A stretch of DNA of 64,000 nucleotides from Diphasiastrum complanatum (Eukaryota; Streptophyta; Lycopodiopsida; Lycopodiales; Lycopodiaceae). The position numbers and the translations under genes were made by a program. The notes beneath the pieces are model-generated. The model saw only the letters and a list, made by a program, of their open reading frames with translations, was not told the origin of the DNA and ran no database searches. The stretch lies in the NCBI GenBank assembly GCA_029204225.1, contig CM055092.1, positions 63,316,622-63,380,621 on the forward strand. Reading direction: 5' to 3'. Positions 10,366-20,670 of the stretch are shown here, in pieces. Numbering within the stretch: the stretch's first letter is position 1; each line of letters begins with the position of its first letter.

Positions 10366-12303
10366 AAATCTCCTCATATGTCAATGGGCAATGGTTTGGA
10401 TTTGAGCCTACGCCTTGACTATTAAGCAGCTCTACCGTACTCATCCCACTACGATGGACAACCCTAACTTTTAGAACTCATAGGAATTAAACATGTCGTT
10501 ATGATAGTTTTGGAAACTATGGAAAATTTAGATATTGTGAATTCTCTCAAGAGCTTGACTTTGATACTTGGTGAATGTTACATATAACATATCCAAAGAT
10601 TAGTTTATAAAGGTAGTGGGGCCTAAGGAAATAGTGAAGATCAAGAGTTTTTCAAATATGAATATTCAATTATAATAGGAAGATATTTCAATTATTATAG
10701 GGGGATATGAAGGTGTTCATCTCTCTTCTTTATAGTTCTAACTACACTAGTGTAGAGACAAAATTTGGTTGCTGGAGGATATTATTCAACAAAAGTTTTA
10801 ACTTCAAGAACTCATAAGGAGACATTTTTGCAAAATTGACAAGCCTTCAATTTTGGAGACAAACTCAAAAGATGTGTTTTTCTTCTTGACATGCACAAAA
10901 AGGTCTCTTTCAATACGACTTAAGTAATAAATTCCATGAGAAAGAAAGAACTATACATAAAGATTAATCAATTATGCGCACACCACATAGGGAGGCAATC
11001 CAACAAAATACCAAGTCACATCCAAATAATGCAAGGCAAACAAAAGACAAATAGCAGCCGAGATAGGACGTAGAATTGTCAAAGATCTGCTGATTAGGGC
11101 AGGAAGTCTATATATTCTAAAGGTCCATGAGCATGCACACATGCCAAAACGTGAGGGCAATATACTCCATGATCTATGAGTCCCCCATAGGGATAGATCA
11201 AATAGTAAGAGGTGGTGGATCTCCCGATGACTGAGAACGTGTGGAAAATCAGCCCAAAAATTCCTACTATAGTAAAAGAATTTTCGTCCTCCAATTGGCA
11301 AACTGGGCGAAGACGATCACTTAGGAAAGGCTAGTTGGCTAGCGATGATAGAGACTAAGAGACACTATCATACCCTTAGGGATGAAGTAGATAGTCGAAA
11401 ATCTCTTATGGTAGATAAGAGGAGGGTTGGACATAGACCATTGAGTATTGAAGTACTCGAGGAGTGAAGGGTAGTAGCGAAGATAAACATCATGATAACG
11501 AAAGAAGGAAGAGTCAAGGGCAAGCATCCAGCATGTGAAGATTGAGGAAGCATCACCATTGGAGGTGCAAACTGAGAGCAGAAAGGAAGGCAAGGTCGAC
11601 AAGGGAGCGCTCGTTGGCAAAAAACCCAAAGTGCACCAAGATCTGGCAAAGTGCACCAAGATCTGGTAGGGAGTCGTATGATAAAGCTAACAAAGGTTGG
11701 TAAAGTCTTTGTGGGCAAAAGTTAGGTAGATCCCAAGAGTGTAACTAAAACAAGGAGTAAATAGGAGGAAAAAGAGCGGAGTTCCACATAGACTCATCAA
11801 GGGGAAGTAAAACAAGGAGTAAATCCATGAGGAAAAAGGGAGAGTAGAGGTCCACATAGGCTCATGAAGGGGAAGGGAGGTGGAGCCCAACTAGCATCCT
11901 TTATGATCCAACGTAAATCTTAATTCTTGTGATTGATTTGGTAAGAAATGATCCCAATAGCAAGTACGACATATTTATAATACAAAGCCTTCTTTATTCC
12001 TTCCGTACGATCAAACCCTAATTGCCTGCCTTCATTTTTGGAGATTGAATGAAAATGCAAGTGCCACCAATCAACACTTTATTCATCCAAACACAAGCAC
12101 AAGCGGACAGCACAAAGCGCATCACGCTGTTCCGATCAGCAACACGGCAAAGCCCTTGCATCAAAAACCTCGAGTTGCAATTCAAGCCTTAGACAGATCC
12201 ACAAGTGAAATCTAGCTCTTATTGTTCATCAATTCGAAGTTGTCAGTTTCACAAAATTCAATTTGCTCATGTGGATAGATGAGCCTTCCCATCACATGGA
12301 TTG
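10366..12303. other. no gene recognised upstream of HSCB
   Basis: No conserved protein block or RNA gene seen. Minus-strand open frames at 10970-11890 have no family resemblance and are attributed to low stop density. A 62-bp imperfect tandem duplication starts at 11747 and 11809, and a 20-bp duplication (GTGCACCAAGATCTGG) lies near 11631-11670. Confidence 0.5.
11747..11880. repeat. 62-bp imperfect tandem duplication
   Basis: AAAACAAGGAGTAAAT starts at 11747 and again at 11809. Both units continue through GAGGAAAAAG, a GTTCCACATAG/GGTCCACATAG pair and CTCAT(C/G)AAGGGGAAG. Confidence 0.75.
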
Positions 12304-12545
12304 TTGCCGCTCAATGTTTTTGAAACTTGCTTCGATGGCTCAAGTATAAGAAAAAATTTCCAGCTCAATCATGTACGTAATTATCGGGCAAGCTGTTCAA
12401 TGTTTTTAAACTTGCTTCAATGGCTTAAATATATGTTTCTTTTATCAGGCAAGCCGCTTCATGTTTGAGGCTTGCTTGGATAGCTCAATTATAGTAAATA
12501 GAAAATTATCGGGCAAGCCTCTCAATGTTTTGAAGCTTGCGTTGA
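12304..12545 (+). repeat. four degenerate hairpin-bearing repeats before the HSCB start
   Basis: Four copies of a ~45-base unit (GC..GCTCAATGTTTTTGAA.CTTGC..CGATGGCTCAA type) start near 12304, 12388, 12449 and 12513. Copies 2-4 are preceded by TTATC(G/A)GGCAAGC. Within them 5' GCAAG pairs with 3' CTTGC: 12388-12392 with 12411-12415; GCAAGCC 12449-12455 with GGCTTGC 12469-12475; GCAAGC 12513-12518 with GCTTGC 12535-12540. They lie 50-300 bases before the ATG, so they are in the promoter or 5' UTR; function unknown. Confidence 0.75.
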
Positions 12546-12597
12546 TAGCTCAAATGGTGGCTAATGCGTTTTAAACTGGCAAGTTTGAGACTCAGCT

Positions 12598-13004
12598 ATG
12601 AGAAGGATTACGAAATACGTAATTCAGGAAGTGCATGGTCGACTACCCGTTTGTTTTTCACAAACCCTAGCTCCTTTGACATCTCTTATCCCCTCAAAAC
12701 CCCAGCCAGTCTCTTCTCGTACGTTTTATGCCTCCGCTGAACCCGCGCCATGTTTTTTTTGCCATTCCTTACCTAATTTTCATTCATGGCGTTTGTTTTA
12801 CTCTAGCCTTGCACCTTCGCCCGCGATCAATCTTCAAAGGAAAACTGAAGAGGATTTGTCATCAAATTTGGAAGGGGACGTCGAAGGCGAAAAATGCTGG
12901 TCATGTGGGTCCAATGCACCGCCAGGGGCTTTTTTGCTTTGCCCTTCATGCAATGCCGTGCAGCCATTGAACCCTACTGTGGACTATTTTGAAATTTTCA
13001 ACAT
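12598..13004 (+). CDS. HSCB: HSCB exon 1: presequence, zinc motif, start of J domain
   Basis: Residues 1-135 plus two bases of codon 136. Ends AACAT|GTAAGC. Contains EKCWSCG (zinc half-site 1), LLCPSC (half-site 2) and NPTVDYFEIFN, the usual linker into the J domain. The 407-nt length leaves phase 2, restored by exon 2. Confidence 0.92.
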
Positions 13005-16000
13005 GTAAGCAACTACTTTCCTGCTTTTCTTCTTGTTAGAAGATAATAGACTCACCTAATGCAGTAACCTCACTAGATTAGAATCATATGTATGGGACTT
13101 CTCTGATATTTTGCGTTTTGTTATAACCCAGGGCAAAAGTATATGATTTGGATCTTAAAGAGTTGGAAAAAAGATACAAAGGTTTGCAAAAGAAGCTACA
13201 TCCTGATTTGTTTGGCTTGAAATCTGAGGTATTATACAATCCATCCTTACGCTATTTACAATTAAGGTATTTCAATATAGCATAATCTAGTTCTGGTCTG
13301 ATCTATCATAAAAATATTGCTTATCTGCAACTTTTAAGAAAAATTATTGCAACTGTAGCTTATAGCACCACCTTTCATTATGTACCACAGTTACCAACTG
13401 ATTTGAATCAATTGAAACCAATTCCAAGGATAACATCCGATCAATTTTTTAAGTGTCACTGATAATGCTAGGTAGAGATACAATATCATTTTTTTAGCTT
13501 TGCCCAAGATTGGAGCACAAGGCTATGAGGTTTCCATATTTCACAGCGGCCTTGATCAGCACCTTCATCCACGCACCAACCACTCTTATCCAACTGGCCT
13601 ACTGCAGGGGATATGAGTCAATTGAATCAATTGAAACCAATTCCAAGGATAACATCCGATCAATTTTTTAAGTGTCACTGATAATGCTAGGTAGAGATAC
13701 AATATCATTTTTTAGCTTTGCCCAAGATTGGAGCACAAGGCTATGAGGTTTCCATATTTCACAGCGGCCTTGATCAGCACCTTCATCCACGCACCAACCA
13801 CTCTTATCCAACTGGCCTACTGCAGGAGGTTTCAGTCCCGGTAACCAAGGGTAGCATATGAGTGAAAGAGGCCTCACAACCATGAGAACTGTTAGCAAAT
13901 CTTTGAAATTATGTCCTATTTCCCACACCTGTTCTTGCAACCTACAATTTAAATTAAAGTCACCTGTGTGACTTGTTACCTGGTATTGGGCATCACTCGG
14001 ATATATTTTTCATGAAGTTACTGATAGTCATGGCAGCCAGTTGGCTCAAGACATCAAAGCATAGTAAAAAGTCCAATCAATTTTTTTTTGACAATTCCAG
14101 TCATGCTACTATAAAGCAATCTGAAAAACCCTTTCTTTTCAAAATCATGACATAAAATGTGAGAAAAATATTTTTTTTTTTGAGAAGTAAAGTTTGAAAA
14201 CTCAATTTGAATCGTAACTAGCCTTAATGTCTCGGTTTGTTGTTATGGACATCCTATCTCATGGTTTTCCCGGAACCATGTTCCACTGCAACTATGTTAT
14301 AGAACAATCGCTCTGGAACGGACATTCCAGACAGTGTTCCACTGTCTGGAACGCAAATTTTTTCAGGGAAAAATGTCAATTGTTGAAAATTCTTTTGACT
14401 GAGTAGTCAGAAATTTGTTTTGCTGTCCAGAACACAGTTTTTTGAAGGGAAAAACATCAGTGGTTGGAATTTTTTTTGATAGTTTAGTTAGTATTTGTGT
14501 GTATTGATGCAGTATCTGGTTACGATCCCGAAATTTGGTTATTGGCTCAAATGTCCTAGTCTTAAGGCACGGAAGTGGAAAATATTGTAGAACTCTTAAA
14601 CCTTGAAAACAGAGTGAGCACTTAAGTGTCTTTGCTCTTTGGTCCTCATCTTGACCATTGAAAGGATGTAAATTTTGAGCCTGGTATAAAAGTCACTAAG
14701 AATCCTTACCAAATTGTTTTCTTCATCTGTTATTACACCTTTTCACTTTTTATGAGTTGTGGCCTCCTATATTTTTCTAATTACCATGCTATAGTTAGCT
14801 TGAACGAGTAGGCACTTGCTATAAGCTAACTAAACTTATAAGAAGGAAAGTTATTGTTATAGAAACTAGTCTTACTATCATTTTTACTATAGTTGACTGT
14901 TGAACTAATCTTTATGATACTTTTATGAAAAAGCAAAATTTCTTTGAAAAGTTTAAAAAATAATCAAAATTTTCTTATTGCGTTTGAGACCCTGACCCTA
15001 ATTTCTGGAATGCGTTTCGGAAATTCCGATGCAACTTTGTCCTATCTATATGGGTGGTCTTTTTATGCAAATGTTGGCAACACGCCCTTTTTATTTATTT
15101 GCCAACGTAGGGCCCTTACTATTCACTTTCATTTTATGTTGAGCTATCACTACTTGATGATCGAGGACATGACCCATAGGAGGATGTCATGATCCAGGAG
15201 TGCACATGGCTTGGAGTCTCTCTCCTTAGAGGTATACAAGGGGAGGAGGACTCATTTGCCAAAAGTTGTTTTCTTCACAAAATGATTGCTCATTGATTAA
15301 TTGTTAATAGGCAACGGGCTACTCCTTCAGCCCTTGAACAAGTCTTGTTTCCCTTCCATTAGTACGATACTTAGTGATTATTCAAAAATTTATCCTAAGG
15401 TTCATGCAAGAGCATCACTTCAAAGAGGTGAAGTTTGGATGTAAAAGTTGTGCTCCTTTGCCAAATGTGCGGTTTTTCTTTCATTTGGTCAAAGTGTATG
15501 CAAGAGGTAATCATGCAAGCCCTCTTACATGCCTAGTCAGATACCTAGTCAGGTTTGAATACTCAAGTTGTTTGTGTTGTTTTTTGGGGTTTTATTATTG
15601 GTCCTTTGTTCGAAAACCCTAAACCCAATTTTTTTTGTTTTGGTTTGATCCTGTTTATGGTACCAATTAAATTTGTTTCAAATTGGACTAATCAGACTGA
15701 TTCGAATGGCCCTCGAGTCGACAACGTGAAACATTAGACTGTTGTGCTCTTTAGTGGTAGAATTCATCATGGCTGAGTCTGCCCTTCACTTCCAGAAATC
15801 CAATACATCTAATATTCAAAAGCTGATGCAGATGTATGATTGTGCATGTGACCTATTCCTACTCTTGGGCATTGATGAAGTGAGTAGAGATGTTGTAGCA
15901 TTTGGTCCACACTATGCATGATGAAAGACATGAACTAGATTCATAGATTTAGAGGATTTGGACCTAGCAGAACTGGTGGTCGTGAAGATTGCATTGGGTG

Positions 16001-18637
16001 TGAAGATAATGTTAATGATTGGTGGTCTATTTAAAGGTCAAAAGAAACATGATATAAGTAGTGCTACAATTTCTTTTTCAATGCATAGAGTATGACAAGT
16101 AACTCTTCCAGATGGGTGATGGAGGTGTTTCATAAATACCATTTTTCAAGATGCATAGGCTGGAGTAAGAGAGCACCAACTGCAAATTCTTATCACATTA
16201 GTCTCAACAACAAAGTGTTTGTCAAATTCGGTAAACATAAGATTGGAGCAATGATCTCCAAGTTTTTTGATAAAAAGAAATCGAGGCCTTTTGAAGCAAA
16301 GCGATAAGAACTCTCAATATGGGTAAGCCAAGATAGAATGAAGTGTGTTATGGAGAGATCAATGCGATCAATTCCATTAGAAACAAGAATTCTCAAAAAC
16401 TCGATTTTGCGGACAACAAAAAACATTTGGGGCATTTGGGAAAATAGTGTTTGATAGAAGTTGAAGAGTGGATTCAAAATTTCCAATATGAGCAACAAGG
16501 TCATTACTAAATACCAATATGTCATGGAAGGATAGAAGAACGCCTTTTATACAAAGAAGTTTTAAAATTAGGTGGGCCATCGGTAACCCCAACAGGCATA
16601 ATAAAGAACTCATACAAAGTCGATGAAGTGTGAAAGGCTTTCTTGTTCTCATCTCCTAGATGCATGCATATATGATGATAGTCATAATTGAGGTAAATCT
16701 AGAGAAGATGGTCATTTTTTCCAATCAATCAAATAAGTCATTCATATGAAATTTAGGATAGTGATTCCAAACAAAGAGTTTGTTAGAATGTCGATAATGA
16801 ACACAAAGCCACTTAGTTCCATCCTTTTTGTCAACAAGAAACATGAGCTCTATAAGGATTGGTACTAGGAACTTTCAAGCCATGTTGTAAAAGTTTGAAT
16901 AACTGGTGCTCTATCTCAAGCTACTCATTGAGACAGGTGCTAAGGTGCACAAGAGATTGATGCTATGCTTGGAAAAAGATCAATGTCAAGTCACATGCTA
17001 GGTTAAGCCATCAAACAACTAAAAACACACTAAACCAATCAACAACTACTTTTTCCACATAAAACAAAAGCATGAACTTAATGGAATTATCACATAGGTT
17101 GGACTAGTGCAAGGAGAGAGAGAAGAAGAAGAAGAAGAAGCTTTATTAATCTCTTTTCCATGCCAATAGGCATATATGAATGATTAGTAAATCAAAACGA
17201 TGGAAAACTAGACGGATAGATGCCATCAACATAAAAAAAAAGATCTAACTAAGAAGAGAATAATGGCCAAGATTATATGGTACCCAGCCATTTACAAGTT
17301 CGAGTGGACATCTCTTCAACTCTCTAGCTCTCAATCTAGCTCTAAACAATCTCATATATCTCATTAATAGCAACAAGTTTAATATCTACAAATCGGATAT
17401 TGCCATCTCTGTAGATCATCCGCTTTCCATTTGTTTGAGCCTCTTGTTTTGCTTTTTTCCGTTCTTGAACCTGAATGAAAGTAAGTTCTTCATCTAGATA
17501 TATCTTGGTATCCCGCAGTATAGATCTCTTATTGAGCACTTCACGACGACCAGATGTGAAACGTATAACAAGAGTATCTGGATCTTTCTTAGGCCGCCAT
17601 GCAGTATCAATATCTTTGTTGTGGTGCTGGAGACTCTCTTCCAAAAACTTCTTAGCTTCACCAACAACATTATGGGAGTTCGTAACACCTCTGACGCGAA
17701 CATTAAGAGCTTTCTGCTCTCGCAAACGGCCCTCAGTGAACGTAGCTGAGATAAATGAAGATGGAGGAAGGATAGCAGTATTAGAACCTTTGAGCACATC
17801 TGCCCAAGTACGGATAGCGGTATGATGTTGTTCCACTTGATTTTCAAGATGTTGGATCTTAGCTGAAGTCGTTGAGTGAGAAGCAGCTTCGATTTTGATA
17901 ATTGCAACTTCTTTCCTGAGATCATCAATAGACATATCCAGTTTCTGAAGATGTGATTGCATAACATGGATCAGAGCTTCAAGGGAAGAAAGTTTTTCTC
18001 GATGGCTGTTGAGGTATTCATAAGAACATAATTGATCTGCACGAATGACAGAGATCATAAAGGTTGGAGGCAAAAGTGCTTCTGCTTCTGGGGTATCCGG
18101 GGTCAAAGGAAGGGCTATAGTGGATTGATTATTAACAATGGGGTCTGATGGAGCGATAGGAATTGCCACTGGAATAGAAGGAGAAGGAGAAAGTGGTTCT
18201 GAAATGGAAGAGAATGAGGCAGATGAAGAGGATGAAGCAGTGTTGGAAGGAAGGGCAGGTGCACCACCCCTCTTACTTTTGGCCATGATTCGAATCCTCT
18301 GCAAGCAGACAGTCCTGGTTCTGCAATCTGTTTGGAAGTCCGTTGGAGGTCAGCTGGAGGCAGGCTCATAGGCTAGCCATCGTTGCAGTTGATATCGCTG
18401 CAACTAGGCTTAGTTGGCAGGTCCTCCGGGATATTGACAGATTCGTTGTTCCGGTGGAAGTAGGCTTATCCATCGATGCTGATCAAATCACCGGTTGAAG
18501 GCAAACTTGCTGCCATTGTTACTGGAGGCAGGTTCCGCTGGAGGGTATCACACTGATCCGTCCCCTGGCTGGAGGCAGCAGAGCGCTGGAGCTGGAGCTA
18601 TGGAGACATGGAGCTAGGCAATCGCTATCCGTCCACT

Positions 18638-18710
<73 letters not shown>

Positions 18711-20601
18711 AGAATTAGAATTATTATTATTAACGTCTTTTGGTACCCAAAGGTACATAAGACAAAAGAGAATACAAAAGGTGAGGAGCATTGTCCGCAT
18801 ACGGACTTATGTACTAGTAAACATAAAAGAAGACAAGAAACTAGCATATCTATCTCGCTACCTCTAAGAAGAAGTATCCAAGCTTGACCACCAGCTTGCG
18901 AGGGTACAATGCAAGAGCTTAACCACCTACTCTGCAAAGGAGACTAGCGACGAGTAAGCTGAAAATAATGAGTGATAGTAGTAGTGGAGCGTGCTATAGA
19001 CTGGTGAGAAGCCCATGAAGATCTGGTGATCCTGGAACTAGCAGAAGAATGTGAGACTCTCTGTGTGTTCGATCTCCGTGGAAAAACTGGGTAATATGAG
19101 CCTGGCTGTGATCCACATCTGTGATAGGTAGAAGTGAAGCTCGTAGAGTATACATCTCTCTCAATAGTAGACCTACACATCTGGAGTCTGGATACTCGAG
19201 GAACGATCGCAACGTGAGAGGGGTATCTCTATATAAACAGTGGTAACGCCCCCTGATCTCATAATATACTGGACAACGAAAGATGAAATGGAACTCATCC
19301 TCCATCTCATGAAGAGAACAAAGCTGACATATCCTCTGCAATCTGGGAGTGTCCGTGTATCTACCCGTCTCAATAGCCAACTGATGAGGAGAGACTTTGA
19401 GCTGTCCCATACGGTACCGCAGACCAAAAGATAATGGCTGTGTAAGATATGCTGGAAGGACAGGGGTACCCCTAGTATCCAACCGTAGTAGATGTGTGCC
19501 ATAGAAATGTATCTTGACCCTGTCAGGGTCAGGTTGTGACCATATAGTGCGTATGTAGCTACGATAATATGTTGTCTGATATAAGCATGGGTCCCGCTCG
19601 GAAGATCAAGTACGGATAAGCCCAAGTCCGAAGAAGGGCTGAGACACTGCCAAACCAAGAATGCTTGGCCCCCTGTCCAGCAATGGTGCGTTATGAAGTG
19701 AGAGCAACAACAATATATCTGGAAGTGTCTAACTTTGATATCCTGTGAAGAAAGGTGATGATCTGAAACATAGCATCGATAACCAGGGGAGGGGAAGCAA
19801 ACTCCGCTAGTATGATATCATGTGGCACTGAGGGCTTAGCCCTAATCATCCTGCTAAGCATGAGAATCTGGATACGAGTAAGATCCCTCCAAGTATCACA
19901 TGATAAATTCGGACACCAAGTCTCAGCAGAGTATAAAACAACCGGGGAGACAGTGGTAGAAAATAGTAAGCATCTGGTAGCAGGGTCCTGTACATAATAT
20001 GTGGAACAAAATCTCTCCATATGAACAAGAGAGGTATGCCCCTTACGGAGTCTGGTGAGGGCTGCCGGTCGGAATGTGAGTAGCGGACCAGAAAAAAGGT
20101 TCTCCCAAATAAGTGCAAGAGGTCACAATCTCAATCGGCAGCCTGTCATAATAGAAGGTCACAGCTCTCATATGCTGTGTATTGGTGTTGAACACCATTA
20201 TTTTGGTCTTCTTAGTATTAACCGTCAATCCCCAAAGCTGATAGAAGTGATGTAAAGCAGAAAGGTGTCTCTGTAAGCCAGCTGCAGAGGATGAGAGAAG
20301 AACCACATCATCAGCATATAGGAGAATGGGGATAATAATATCTGCTAAGGGACAACCCTCTCCACCTTCCTCTCGAATAATCCGCTCGAGGTCATCAATA
20401 TATAGTGCAAAGAGAGTAGGAGATAAGGGGCAGCCTTGCTTCACTCCAATGGTAGAATGGATCAACGGGGACCAATCACTACCGTCCCTGAACCGTGCCC
20501 AAACTCGCTCATATAAAGTAATGATCGTGTCAATAGTCTCGTCTGTGAAGCCAAGTGAGGATAATCTCTGGAAAAGGAGATGTCTCGGAACTGAGTCAAA
20601 A

Positions 20602-20670
<69 letters not shown>

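Larger units (their letters stand above)
17113..18641 (-). mobile_element. LINE copy A: ORF1-only, non-autonomous
   Basis: Read on the minus strand: a ~335-bp 5' region (18641-18305) that starts where a (CT)n tract ends, intact ORF1 (18304-17342), a ~170-bp 3' UTR, terminal hairpin (17173-17160), ATTAATAAAG (17150-17141), (CTT)n and a short (CT)n tail. There is no endonuclease or RT ORF between ORF1 and the 3' end. The 3' end is shared with copies B and C. It resembles mammalian half-L1 (HAL1) organisation. It lies antisense in HSCB intron 2. Confidence 0.75.
18642..20604 (-). mobile_element. LINE copy B: 5'-truncated, RT to 3' end
   Basis: The minus strand begins inside RT at AFDSVPRHLLF, directly after a (CT)n tract (20605-20666), and runs through RT, the C-terminal region, a ~240-bp 3' UTR, hairpin (18756-18743), repeated AAT/AATTCT and a (CT)n tail. 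5' truncation is usual for target-primed reverse transcription. ORF2 is broken by frameshifts. Confidence 0.82.

Noticed and set aside
13668-13940. 90-codon minus-strand gene
   Set aside because: It spans the recent duplication, has no homology to any family I know, and lies inside an HSCB intron.
16377-16652. Separate membrane protein gene on the minus strand
   Set aside because: It is one frame of the decayed gypsy RT; the hydrophobic look is coincidental.
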